Source: Macrobrachium rosenbergii | Lineage: Eukaryota > Arthropoda > Malacostraca > Decapoda > Palaemonidae | Reading direction: 5' to 3' | Assembly (NCBI RefSeq): GCF_040412425.1 | Contig: NC_089744.1 | Coordinates: 32,684,243-32,748,242 of the forward strand | DNA length: 64,000 nucleotides | Part shown: piece by piece, positions 1-10,840 of the stretch | How the letters are laid out: each line of letters opens with the position of its first letter | Numbering within the stretch: position 1 is the stretch's first letter | Program-made: the position numbers and the translations under genes | The notes under the pieces: model-generated | The model's database searches: none | What the model was told of the DNA's origin: nothing | What the model saw: only the letters and a program-made list of their open reading frames with translations

Positions 1-202
1 AAGGCAACAAAGATTAGGATACTCAAGATATGAAACTCACCTGTGTCTGACGTCTGGTTCAGCTTGTACGGCCCAAACTCTCTGCCCAAAGGTAAAAAGT
101 CGGATGACAGGAAGGAAGAGAGCCAGTCACTCACCTTTCATGCCCAATCATGCACATACAACAGACGAGACACAACACTGTCCTGTACAGGAGTTGGGTA
201 AG

Positions 203-1000
203 TTACACAACTTGTTGAGCAGCCACCACTGGCCCCAAGGAGAAGGTATCCAAGGACCGATGGGTAACACCCCATAGGTAAAAAGAGGTGAATGTGGTCT
301 GGCGTGACCACAACCCCGCCCTCAGTACCTGCTGAACCGACAGGTTCTTCCTGAATGCCAAAGTAGGCGCAATCCCTCTGATTTCGTGAGCGCGGGGGCG
401 CAGAGAGCTGGTGTCATCCTCCCCAGCTGCTGCATACGCTTTCTTGATTACCTCATGAAGACAGAAGGAGATTGTGTTCCTGGACACCTCCTTCTTAGGG
501 GTCCCGGTGCCAACGAAGAGTCGTCAACACAGGCCTGAGACGCTGAGTTCTCTTCAGATAGCACCCGCACAGGACAGAGTAGCAACCCGAAAGACTCATT
601 ATCTACGAAGTCACTCAGGGATGGGATTGTGAAAGACTCAAGTCGAGCATCAGGGACCGCTGGATTCTGTCTTCGCTACGAACTCCAGGACAAACTTGAG
701 CGTCACCGATGCCCACCCCCTTGAGTGTTTATCCGCAAAGGAAAGTCCCTGTAATTCGCTAATCCTCTTCGCCGATGCCAGGGCTAGCAAGAAGACGGTC
801 TTGAGAGTAAGATCCCTATCCATGGCCTCTCGCAGTGGCTCGTATGGGGCACGAGTCAGGCTCCACAAAACAAGAGACACATCCCACTCAGGGGGCCTCA
901 GTTCCCTGGGAGGGCAAGACCATTCAAAGCTCCTCATGAGCAATGATATTTCCAGGGAGGACGAGATATCGATGCCTTTCATCTTCAGGACCTGGGCCAA
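203..1000 (-). pseudogene. DIRS tyrosine recombinase (YR), broken
   Basis: Two open segments (1000-650 and 487-203) share one frame, with a stop between them. The upstream part carries the first catalytic arginine in the context SAKRISELQGLS (about 745-785). The downstream part carries HEIRG, the HxxR box (about 375-395), and the nucleophile region TTFTSFY (about 280-300). These are the R, HxxR and Y residues of tyrosine recombinases, which in DIRS elements integrate a circular DNA intermediate. The gene lies directly downstream of RNase H in the same element. The stop codon between the two boxes means it cannot make a full enzyme. Confidence 0.85.
251..313. repeat. Internal complementary region of DIRS (inverted partner at 5659-5720)
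   Basis: About 62 bases overlapping the recombinase C-terminus are the near-perfect reverse complement of 5659-5720 at the promoter end of the element. In DIRS-1 such complementary regions are thought to align the termini for circularisation. Confidence 0.8.
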
Positions 1001-1492
1001 TGCAGCCCTGCATCCTTTTACAGCTGAAACTGACAGGAGCTTCTCCCGACGAAGATAGACAAGAAAATCTGCTACCTGCTAAAGAGTGGCTCCGACCGGA
1101 GAGTAACCCTGTCTACGACACCAACCACAGAAGATGGCCCACTTACCCTGGTAAACTGCTGCAGAAGACTTCCTGAGGTATCCTGCCATCTCTGTTGCTG
1201 CTCACCGAGAAAAGCCTCTTGCTCGCAAGAGATGGTGGATAACCTCCAGGCGAGAAGTGACAGGGAGGCCACAGCCTGGTGGTACTGTTCTACACGCGGC
1301 TGACGTAGAAGGTTGTGCCAGAGGGAAGCTCTCTTGGTACCTCGGAGAGTAGAGCCAGCAGGTCCAGATACCAAGCGGCCTCTAGACGCTTGGGAGCTAC
1401 CAGGATCATTCGAAGGTTCGTCGACACCAGAACTCGACTGAGAACTGGGCAAAGCAGACAGAACGGGGAAAGGCATACACCTCGAGGTTGTC

Positions 1493-2437
1493 TCACGAGT
1501 GCTGGAAGGTGTCTTCTGCAGCTGCCCATGGGTCTGGTACAATGGAGAAGAAGGTTGGAAGCTTCCTGTTGTACCGGGTGGTGAACAGATCCACTACTGG
1601 ATGCCCCCACAGGCCGAAGAGCCTGTCCGCCACGCTCTGGTGAAGGGACCACTCGGACCCCACCACCTGATCCCAACTGCTGAGCCTGTCCGCCAGAACG
1701 TTCCTCTTGCCTGGAATGTATCTGGCCGACAGCTCCACGGAGTGGGCTACTGCCCATTGGTGCACCTGCAACGTCAACGCATGGAGAGCTTGGGAGACAA
1801 GACCCCCTTGCTTGTTGACGTATGCCACTACGGTCGTGTTGTCGCTCATCAACGCTACTGAGTGTCCCATCAGACGGTCCTGGAAGCACTGAAGACCTAA
1901 GAACGCTGCTTTCACCTCCAGGACATTGATGTGAAGGTGCTTGTCGTGATAGTCCCACACACCTGAAGTCAGCAACTCCTCCAGGTGTGCACCCCAGCCC
2001 TCCCTCGATGCATCTGAGAAGAGCAGCATGTCCGGAGGGTGAGAGGACAGAGGTGTCCCTATGCAGAGGTTCCTGTTGTCCATCCACCAGTCAAGATCGT
2101 TCCTCACCTCCTGAGAGATGGGAACGAGAACCAACTGGGGCTCCCAAGACTGATCCCAGAAGTCCCTCAGTCTCCATTGGAGAAACTGAAGGTGGAGCCG
2201 ACCGTGAGGAATGAGCTTCTCCAATGACAACAGGTGACCAATCATGACTTGCCACTGTTGAGCTGGCTGGTTCTGTTTCACTAGGAACTGCTTTGCCACC
2301 TTTTTGAACGTGCTGATCCAAGCCTGTGAAGAAAAAAAAGACTGCTTGCTGCCATGTTGATCAGCATGCCCAGATACTGAGTCCTCTGTTTGGGAATGAG
2401 ATCTGACTTCCAGAAGTTGATCACGACACCTAGTCAC
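1493..2437 (-). pseudogene. DIRS RNase H domain with linker toward the recombinase
   Basis: A 314-codon open segment. It shows the acidic RNase H residues in order: LFSDASREGWGAHL (D), LEVKAAFLGLQCF (E) and LMSDNTTVVAYVNKQGG (D). These are followed by the HIPGK-like ARYIPGKRNVLADRLS and the WGHPVVDLFTTRYNRKLP tail found after RNase H in DIRS polyproteins. It degrades the RNA strand during reverse transcription. It is in frame with the first part of the reverse transcriptase upstream but is separated from its catalytic part by a frame change near 2440. Confidence 0.85.
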
Positions 2438-3116
2438 GACACAACCCGTGGAGGTGATCTCTGTCTTGTAGCAACTGCAAGCGGGAGCTTGCCAGGATCA
2501 ACCAATCGTCGAGATACCTCAGCAAACGTATCCCGTGCGACTGGGCCCAAACTGAAACCAGGGTGAACACTCTTGTGAGCACCTGCAGAGCGGTCGACAG
2601 CCTGAAACACAGTACCTTGAATTGGTAGACCACTCCGTTGAGGGCAAAGCGAAGGTACTGACGAGATGATGTATGAACCGGTACCTGGAAGTACGCATCA
2701 TCAAGTTGATTGTCAGCATGACGTCGCCCTCCCTGATGGCTGACAGTACTGTTCGCACCATCTCCATCTTGAACCGTGTCTGGCGAACGAAACGATTCAG
2801 GGGAGAGAGGTCGATCACTGGCCTCCACCCGCCAGAAGCTTTCTCCGTGAGAAAGATCCTGCTGTAGAAGCCCGGAGACCGATCCTCGACGACTTCGATG
2901 GCTCCCTTGCTCAACACAGTTTTGACCTCCTGAAGTAGGGCCTGTTTCTTCTGGGGGTCTTGAAGGTAAGATGGGAACTGGACCAGTGTGTCGTTGAGGG
3001 AAGGCGGTGATTCGAAGGGTAGAGAATATCCCTCCCGGAGGACATCCACTACCCAGGTCTCCGGTCCGTTGATAGGCACCCCCCTGCCAAATCTTGCCCA
3101 GTGATTTGAGAGGCAC
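2430..3116 (-). pseudogene. DIRS reverse transcriptase, frameshifted
   Basis: The N-terminal half reads in one frame (3079 to about 2710) and contains GWRPVIDLSPLNRFV, typical of DIRS and gypsy-type reverse transcriptases. The reading then shifts near 2710 into a second frame carrying LDDAYFQVPVH (motif A) and YLDDWLI (catalytic YxDD box, about 2500-2522). It copies element RNA into DNA. The single frameshift in the middle of motif A inactivates the copy. Confidence 0.88.
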
Positions 3117-3323
3117 TATGGAATTATTGCTCCACTATTCAGATAATTTTGTGAATGGGGAGCATCTGACGTACTCTGGAAAAGATCATTTTGATATCTA
3201 GGCTCCCCCTAGTGAGTTCCTCCTCTTGTTCTTCACCTTACCTTTCCTCTTGGGGACAGGCTGGCAAAAGGGACCCTGCGGTTCCTTCCGCGGAGGCGAA
3301 GAAGAAGAGGTCTGGACTTCCCC

Positions 3324-5680
3324 CTAAGCGCCTGCCGAAGCACCAGACTTCTTCGGGGCTGGGGTGCTAGCCTGGCTCACGGTCCGGGCCGCAGGACGAG
3401 AAGGCTGCACGACGCCTTTTGTCGCTGCCTGGTGGACAAGACGGTCGCGCTCGTTGGCCTTCCTCTTGTCCACCGCAGCATCCACCTCTCCCCTGGGGAA
3501 GAGGGAGGTGCCGTCTAGAATGGGTCCATTGCGCAGGGAGACTGCAGCTTCAGCGCCCACTGATCTGTAGATCTGGAACAACACCGCATCCCTTCTCTTC
3601 AGTACCAGGTTTGCCCAGAGGTTTGCCGTCTGGTGGGTTGTGAAGGAAATGGCTTTCCCACCAGACTGGCAAAGCCTCCTGAAGGTTGGGTCTTCGGTCT
3701 CAGTGCCAGACGAAGACGTGATTCTCGACAACGCGAAGGCCCAGTTGTCGAGCCAAGAGATCGCTTGGAGGGCAGACAGAGCCGTACCCTCCAATGTGTT
3801 CAGCTCAGCTTACATCAGCTGAGCTGAAGTGGCCCCAGGAGCTAGACGAGTTAGCCCCGGTTCCACGACCTTCTGCTGCAGTGCTCCCTCCAAAGGCACG
3901 TAGTATCTCTTCTGTCTCGGGAGATGGGGAGGCAACAGCTTGGTGGAGCGAGTTGAGCGAAGCGAAGACGATGGTCTGGAGACCAAGTTGTTCACCTGCT
4001 TGAGGATGCTATCCGCCAAGGGAGACCACGGTAGACCAAGGGAGGGTTTGGCTCCCTCTTGGAAGTGTAAAACTCCTCCAACATGGACGACCGCTCTTCC
4101 AAGGGAGTTGGAAGTGGTTCCCCCAGACCGTTGTGCTGACGGATCGGTGCAATGACCTTGACAAAAGCCCTCTGCATTTCCGGAGTGTCCGGGTCTCTCG
4201 GAAGAGGACCTTCTGAGAGACGGTCCTCCAGAAAGGCCCCACCTGCAGGAGAGCCCGAGACAGACCCCGTCTCTCTGCCTCGTACAACAGAGGCATACGA
4301 CCTCTTGCTTGCTTGGAGTGAGGAAGGACCAGATGCCCCTGATGTTGACTGCACAAGGGCCTCAGCCCCAGCAATCCTACCGACCCCCTGTTTCCTCCCA
4401 GAGAATCCCGAGGAAGTTGAGGGGGTGGGAGAGGCAAAGTGAAGACTACCGTCGCGTCCGCTGGTATAACCAGTGAAGACCACGAACCCCTCGCAATCTC
4501 CTCACAAGAGGGCCCCAAACGGACTTACTCGTCTGGGCGAGCAACCGTCTTGACGATCAGCGGACAGCCTCCTCACAGCTGATCCACACTCCGACGCTGG
4601 ACGATCCTCCACACTGGAGCATGCAGAAGAGACCAACGCAGGGGTGCAGACTGCCGACTGGAGACCGTTGTCCCTACCGTCCGGGCGTGTTCCAGCCTTC
4701 TTCAATGTCGAAACAGACGAAGAAAACTGCGGGGACCCCTTCTTGGTTCCTCCCGACGTCTTTGGAGAGGAGACATCCTTGGGCACCTTCCCCAAAGATC
4801 CTTTGTCTGACTTGGGCAAGAATGACGGTTTGGGTGGAGAAGCCCAAAGGCTCTTCCCCTTCTCCCGTTCCATGCTCGAGCTCGTTACGGGAGTCGAGAC
4901 TGCACGGTCTCACCATGCCTTCGCTCGATTAGGTGGTGCCGAAACGGAACCAGTCCGAGAGGATGAAGCTCCCGAACCGTCTGAGGAGAGTACTGAGGTA
5001 TCCTTCCCAGCGAGAGACCCAGCAGTCTTCCCCGAGGGGAGGACTGCGCCCCCTTAGAAGAGTGAGTCTTCTTTCGGGGGGGAGAAACCACCCTCCCCTT
5101 CTTAGACCAACTGGACTTAGAAGAGGGGGGGGGGGGAAGAGGCAGACGAAGACGAAGACGAGGACGACCATGACAGCGATGAAGAGAAAGACGAAGATGG
5201 GGATGGTTGGCATGCTCGCTTCTTCTTCTCAATCAACGACAACACCACATCCCCCAGCTTACCGAAGACAGACCAGGGGTCAACGGGGGCTGGGGCAGGA
5301 ACAGCAGACGGCACAAGAGTCCGAGAACCGGCAGGAGACTCATGCAGTGGGTGTACAATGGTGGCAGGAACTGCTGGAGGCACAGGGAACGTTGGATGGG
5401 TCGGCTGGATCACAGGCATGGGTAACGGTGGAAACGAGGCTGGAGGCGTGGGAGCGTAGCCGGGCGGTGGCGGAGTGACCGAGCAGACCGGTCCTGCTAC
5501 CGTCGACACTGAGATGGCTGGAGTTGGAACTGCACCATAGGCATGGCGTGTTCCCACTGAGGTCATCACACTCCCCGGCAGCACAGCGGTGACGGTGGTG
5601 GTCGTGAGAGTGTCAACCGTGTGGGTAGTGGGGGAAGGGAGCAGTATTGAGGGCTGGGGTGTGGTCAAGCCAGACCACAT
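3324..5680 (-). pseudogene. DIRS gag-like region, fragmented
   Basis: Four minus-strand open pieces (5680-5117, 4873-4502, 4483-3992, 3794-3324) lie upstream of the reverse transcriptase, where DIRS elements keep their gag-like ORF1. The last piece holds the segment HQTANLWANLVLKRRDAVL, which resembles the conserved part of DIRS gag. The first pieces are proline-, serine- and threonine-rich with runs of serine. The pieces are in different frames, so several indels have accumulated. Assignment to gag is by position and weak similarity. Confidence 0.6.
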
Positions 5681-5720
5681 TCACCTCTTTTTACCTACGG
5701 GACGTTACCCATCGGTCCTT
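5659..5720. repeat. Inverted partner of the DIRS internal complementary region
   Basis: Reverse complement of 251-313, with only a few mismatches. It lies just upstream, on the minus strand, of the gag-like region, near the 5' end of the element. Confidence 0.8.
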
Positions 5721-6811
5721 GCAAAAGAAAAACAGGAACAAACACACCGTGAAAAAGGTGAAGCTTTAGCATCCAGGAAGGTCCGAGCAGAGAGCAGAGA
5801 GCAGGAAAACACATCCGCATCAGACGAGGCCGGAAGGTAAAGTGAATGCGTGACACCGGGAGGTTGGTACCGTGGGTTCCCCACTGTTACCAACCAGTTA
5901 CCCTGCCAGTAGTTATACCACCACAATGCCTTGTTAAGTCTTTAGCAGCCAGTTCAGCTTCACCAAAAGTAATCCCCTATAAGTAAAGGATCGGGTTTGT
6001 AAGTTAGGAAAAATGCATTTTACTTTTAAAAATGCTATTTTAGTTCAGGACAGTGTTATGATGAAGATAGCTACTGAATACTATGAATTAATTTGGGACG
6101 GTCTTTTCGTAAGTGATGATGCAACACCAGGACAGACTGTGTGGGACTTTTCATACCACTATATTAAAGTTAAAATTGTTAAATTTCTTGTTTTCATGTA
6201 GAAATAATTATAGAAAGCAAATTATTGAGTAATTTTTGCCATCAACAGTCAAATAACCACCATCATAGCAACATTCAAACTTATTGCTGTATGCACAATT
6301 TGCAATCGAAATATGTCTATAAATAGAGCAGAAGTAGAGGGCTGTCATTGTCTAACAGCTCTCCATGGCAACCAGCCAGCCAGTCATGTTTTAGCTGGAT
6401 TACGTCTGAGAAAGAACGTTTTACTCATGTAAAGCTGATGATGACATAAGTGCGTGTTTTGAATACAGTACGTAGTTTTTAATAGTGTACTGTATGTGTT
6501 TTACTGATTACGTGAAGAATAGAATGATTTCCTTCTCATTACTTGAGTGCAAAATTGTTGGTTCAGAGATTTCTCAGCAACAAAATAATTTTTCTTTTGC
6601 TTCAGAAGGTATTTACTAACGCTGTGTTGACCTTCCTTCAAAACAAAATTCATCTCTTTACTCTTTTGAGGAATGTTAATCCATTTCTGTTTAGCTGCTG
6701 GTCACACCCTTTATAGTCCATGTGACTGACAGCAACAAAATTTATTTATATGTTTGTTGTTTGTCTTCCAAAGATGCATTACCTGTACTATACATTTTTA
6801 AAACATTATGA

Positions 6812-6908
6812 GCACACACACACACACACACACACACACGTGTGTATAGGCTATGTGCTAATACCCATTGGTTAAAGAGACTCAAATTAGCAGTATCTTT
6901 TCTTTTCC

Positions 6909-6966
<58 letters not shown>
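6812..6966. repeat. CA and GA microsatellites
   Basis: CA dinucleotides at 6812-6839 and GA dinucleotides at 6911-6966, separated by unique sequence. Both fall inside dispersed repeat copy 1; shorter, interrupted CT and GT runs occupy the matching places in copy 2. Confidence 0.95.
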
Positions 6967-6970
<4 letters not shown>

Positions 6971-6997
6971 TTAGGACTCTAAAGCTTAGCAGATGTA

Positions 6998-8108
6998 CAG
7001 TTACTCAAAAGTTTTGCAACATGTTCCAGAAGTTTTCATTCACCTAACAGTAATTTGTTCTTTTGATATTTACAAGGAAATGTAAAGTTCTTATTCAATT
7101 TTGGTTATTAATCATACAGTTAACAATATAAAAAAAAGAATGGCGAGTGAAAAATTCATATTATGAAAAATGACGAAACATTTTGAAAAATTTCACTTCA
7201 GATGATTGGGCAAAAGAGTCAAAGAAAAAACTATATTTCGAATCCAGATAAAAACTTATTGACTAATAAAATAATATTGAATAATCATCAATGAAATTTT
7301 ATATAAATAAAGAAAGAAAGAATTCAACCATTATCATTGTCAAAAACAAAAAAGAAAAAAATCTCTTAACATCGTATGTTATCGTGTGACTCCACATTTG
7401 GGCAGGAAAGTTAAACTAAACTGTCTCATCACTCGCACCGATAAGATGGGCAACAGACTCAGCTGCACCACAATCATTAGCTTGCATAAGAATGTTTCTA
7501 TCGTAGATATTGCTCGGCAGCTTAGCGTAAATAAAACAACCATGTATAGAGGGATACAACAACAGAGAGAACGAGGAAATATGATAAATTCATTGTAAAA
7601 GTGGAGGGACCCCATTGTTGCACCATTGTTGGATCACTCGGATGATCACTTAGGATCAGGAGCATCGGATGATCACTGAAGGAGTGTTGCTATAAAGAGC
7701 ATTCCGCCTAACTCCCCAAGTTGACGAAACCGGTTTAACAGGCTACATGAGACCAAGATATTATTTCATCATATTCCTGCCAAGAAACACTTCATATCAG
7801 AGAAACACAAAGAATACATGTTAGGGTTTGCGTTACAATATAATCCAGTGGCTGATGATTTCTGTAAGAGTCATTTTTTGCGATGAGGAGGAGACATTCT
7901 CCACTGATGAGCATGGTAGTCTTCTTCACTGCTGGCGTTTAACAATAACTAAATTAATGTTGACCTTCATGCTAATTTTAATTCTTTAGAAACTTAGATA
8001 ATAAGAAATACAAAAATAGGTGTTAAATATTCAGTTAACTTCATAAGAGGCATCAAAATGATAGGCCTAAGTAACAATGAAAGAAATGAGAAATTACACA
8101 TGATACAT

Positions 8109-8139
<31 letters not shown>

Positions 8140-8148
8140 TATATGATA

Positions 8149-8186
<38 letters not shown>

Positions 8187-8670
8187 ATTATATTCTATGT
8201 ATTACAAAAATAGACGTGAAATCTATTAGTCTAGTTCAGTATACTGTATTTTATATTAAGTTTCACTAGTTCATAATATACATAGGATTAGTCATTCAAA
8301 AATTTGATTAATAATAATGTGCAAGCAAATCTTTACAAAAGTCATATTTGTTGATGTTAATAAGGCTAATAGTTCAACTTATAATGGTCATAGGCCTATG
8401 TCTACAAAGTTCACACATATGAAGGAGATAAAACAACGTAGTGATGGCATTTGGAGATGAAAATATTAAAACAAGAACAGCGATGACCTCTGAAGTATTA
8501 TAGTAACATCCTTTACTCAAGTAAAGTATGACAACAGTCAACACTATCAGAAAAAGCCCTGTTTAAGGGAAATTGCAGGTACTGACTTGCCAAATAGCAC
8601 CAGATGTCGCTATTATAAGCTGTTGTCCGAAAAGTTTTGAAGTATGTTGCAAAACATTTTTGAGTGATTG
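6998..8670 (+). mobile_element. Tc1-like DNA transposon, complete ends, dead transposase
   Basis: The left end CAGTTACTCAAAAGTTTTGC and the right end (read inward CAATCACTCAAAAATGTTTT) form imperfect terminal inverted repeats. Each is flanked by the TA target duplication (6996-6997 and 8671-8672). The 1,673-base length is normal for Tc1. Copy 2 of the host repeat has the uninterrupted sequence ATTGTACATCTGC at 61321-61333, an empty site with a single TA that defines the insertion exactly. A TA microsatellite (8107-8136, 8151-8183) lies inside. Confidence 0.92.
7386..7975 (+). pseudogene. Tc1-like transposase relic
   Basis: The first open piece (7386-7598) contains the N-terminal helix-turn-helix ISLHKNVSIVDIARQLSV followed by KTTMYRGIQQQRERG, typical of Tc1 paired-type DNA-binding domains. 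Farther on, in shifting frames, come HIPAKKHFISEKHKEYMLGF (about 7770-7830) and a stretch resembling the DE(E/K)TFSTDEHG segment around the second catalytic aspartate (about 7880-7930). Several stops and frame changes make it non-functional. Tc1 transposase cuts and pastes the element at TA. Confidence 0.85.
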
Positions 8671-9204
8671 TACAATTATTTTATTATCTTGGGATTTTTT
8701 TTTTTTTATTTTGGGATTTTCTAAGGTCAATTCTTGAGATTTCATAAGAAAAATAATTTGAGCAGCAGAAGACCACCCAAGTGACTCAGGTCAGCCATTA
8801 GCTTGCCAAACCACCAACCTTATGAATTGACGCTCTACTCTCAACAAAATGTTTTTGGTTTTTAGAGCTTTTTGGTTTTTAGAATTTTGGATAAAGGATT
8901 GTGTACCTGTATTGTGAGAGTAATACTATACATACAGTATTCCAGTACACTGTTTGAAATTTACCATAAATAATTGTATGTAAACATTGTTTACGTACTA
9001 ACCTGACAACCCACCAGGGTGGTGCTATGACTTGTTTACATCTACTCTTGGCAAATGGCTGAAAGGCAAATTGTTGACATATCATAAGCAATTTTTCATA
9101 AGTTTGTGATAATCTAATTCAGCTTGTTGTCAATATTTTATTAATTTACTCTAATAATTAGGCTTGTTTTTCAATGTTTTATTATTAGCAAAATTTTTTG
9201 TGCC

Positions 9205-9238
9205 TACTCAGTACAGTACAGTACAGTACAGCACAGTA
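9205..9238. repeat. Short CAGTA pentanucleotide tandem repeat
   Basis: About six copies of the pentamer CAGTA, with one variant. The surrounding 8910-9600 stretch shows no gene or other feature. Confidence 0.8.
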
Positions 9239-9603
9239 CCTAGCCTAGCCAATAGTGGTTGGTCTTCCATCGGTAATACAGTACAGCTGCTTTGGATGTT
9301 GGGCAGTTTTTTTTATACAGTATACATTTAAAAATGAAAAAGTGTGTCTAATATGGTATATTATTTAACTCTTGAGCTTATTTAATTGTAGTTTATGTGT
9401 AATGTTTTGTATAAAAAGGCAAGGTTAAGGTAATAACTGGTGGTTGAGAATGGATTAATCCATTTTCAGTTATTTCTTATGGAAAAAATTTATTCATGTC
9501 TTGACTGAATCACATCTTGACGCTTCTTCTGGAATGGATTAGCGTCTGTAACTGATGAGCTAAGTGTATTTTTTGTAGTAGCAAGAAAATTTTTTTCACA
9601 TAG

Positions 9604-9809
9604 GTGTTGTTGGCAATGTCTTAGTTGACCCTTCTGCACAAATTGGGAAAAACTGTCGCATTGGTCCCAACGTAACCATTGGTCCAGATGTTGTAATTGA
9701 AGATGGAGCCTGCATCAAGAGATGTACCATTTTACGGGGTGCAACCATAAAGTCGCACACCTGGCTAGAAAACTGCATTATTGGATGGAAATGCATTGTT
9801 GGTCAGTGG
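9604..9809 (+). CDS. GMPPB: GMPPB penultimate exon (mannose-1-phosphate guanylyltransferase beta)
   Basis: The exon encodes the start of the left-handed beta-helix C-terminal domain: [51 protein letters not shown] and [10 protein letters not shown], with the hexapeptide-repeat pattern of this family. It is bounded by an AG acceptor (TTTTTTTCACATAG) and a GTAAGT donor. It starts with two bases of a split codon and ends in phase 0. The enzyme makes GDP-mannose from mannose-1-phosphate and GTP in the cytosol, feeding N-glycosylation, O-mannosylation and GPI anchors. The catalytic nucleotidyltransferase domain would be in upstream exons, which were not found in the window. Confidence 0.95.
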
Positions 9810-10164
9810 GTAAGTACAAAAGCTTATTTTTGTGTAAACTTTTAAAATTAAACTTATATTATGAAATAAGTTAATGTAACATTTTACCGAATGTTTTAAA
9901 ATGATAAATATTGTTAGAAAGGTATTATTCAGTTTTAATGGTGATGTGTTTTAACTAAGTTTTTTGTAATGATTATGTAAAATTTTACTTATTGGTTTGG
10001 TTAAATTATTTCTGCACAACCAAGCTGCAACCCTTGATAGAAAAGCAGGGTATTATAAGCCCAATAAGGAAAGAATTGCAGAGAACAGAAAAAGAATAGA
10101 GGGGCAAAGAATAAACTGTATAAGAAAAATTACAAGGAAGTATGAAAGACAATTTAAACTATGA

Positions 10165-10840
10165 AATGAAACTGAGAGTTTAAACTATGAAATGAAACTG
10201 ATATGAATATTCCCAGTGAAAATGCATTTGAACCTAGTTTGAAGTACTCAAGTTCCAATGATTCAACTTCTTGACTATGAAGATCATTCCATAATTTGGT
10301 CACAGCAGGAACAGAACTTAAAAAAAAAATGTTATTGAACTTTACAAAAGAATGATTGGAAGACTGGAATGGAAAGGAGAATCAGAATTATGAAAAATTT
10401 GATCAAGGATTCACAGTTAGCTAATAGAACAACAGTGCCAGGGAATAATACAGTACTAAGATCTGAAATAAGAAATTTTTTTAATTTTATCAAATAATAA
10501 GCAACTGATAGATAGATTAGATATAGTTTCACAGAAGTGAACTTGAAGCTAAGAATGACACCTAGAATTGTAAACGAGTTTTAAGTACAGTAGTTAAAGA
10601 AACCCTGGCAATGAAAAGATCTGGGTGGGGGTACCAGTGTCTTAGACCTGTTAACAAGGGCAGTACTATACAATCCTTGGAATTTTGTTAGGGTTCATCT
10701 TCATTCCCCATACTGTACTTGGCACCAATCACTTATGTTACCTAAACCTCTATTAAGAGAATTTGTAACCACGGGACTACAATCAGAAGAGGGGATTAGT
10801 GCAAATAATATAGCATCATCTTTGTTAATAACATGTACTG
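10165..10840 (-). pseudogene. Jockey-type LINE reverse-transcriptase C-terminus relic
   Basis: On the minus strand, 10835-10610 reads roughly KDDAILFALIPSSDCSPVV, then NSLNRGLGNISDWCQ, then GEMKMNPNKIP. This matches the FADD...SLNRDL..ISEWC..WGMKMNPNKT stretch of crustacean non-LTR reverse transcriptases. Nearer 10300-10165 it reads SVPAVTKLWNDLHSQEVESL, the usual C-terminal RT-adjacent segment. There are many stops and frameshifts. It lies in the GMPPB intron, antisense to the gene. Confidence 0.7.

Larger units (their letters stand above)
1..5990 (-). mobile_element. DIRS-like tyrosine-recombinase retrotransposon, degraded; leftmost end outside the window
   Basis: Read on the minus strand, a gag-like region (about 5680-3324) is followed by reverse transcriptase (3116-2430), RNase H (2437-1493) and a tyrosine recombinase (about 1000-203). 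This order, with a recombinase in place of an integrase and no LTRs, is the hallmark of the DIRS order, which is common in decapods. Positions 251-313 are the reverse complement of 5659-5720, as expected for DIRS terminal and internal complementary regions. Most coding segments lie in one frame, but frameshifts and stops break them, so the copy is dead. The exact right end near 5990 is inferred from where recognisable element sequence stops; the left terminus is not in the window. Confidence 0.9.
6166..8908 (-). repeat. Dispersed repeat, copy 1 (inverted relative to copy 2 at 61087-63695), split by a Tc1 element
   Basis: Segments 6166-6990 and 8671-8908 match the reverse complement of 63695-63065 and 61620-61087, in collinear order once insertions are removed. 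One edge is TACAGGTA followed by ACAATCCTTTATCC on the minus strand (near 8908), which looks like a transposon terminus beside a TA. A CA run (6812-6839) and a GA run (6911-6966) lie inside. No coding capacity was recognised. The repeat is unclassified. Confidence 0.8.

Noticed and set aside
1290..2087. A 265-codon minus-strand frame overlapping RNase H
   Set aside because: It is an out-of-frame shadow of the DIRS RNase H, whose catalytic motifs are in the other frame.
4644..5478. Plus-strand open frames opposite the gag-like region
   Set aside because: GC-rich antisense shadows with no similarity to known proteins; the element is transcribed from the other strand.
6013..6201. A 62-codon open frame as an upstream GMPPB exon
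   Set aside because: The sequence does not resemble the GMPPB nucleotidyltransferase domain, and part of it lies in the dispersed repeat.
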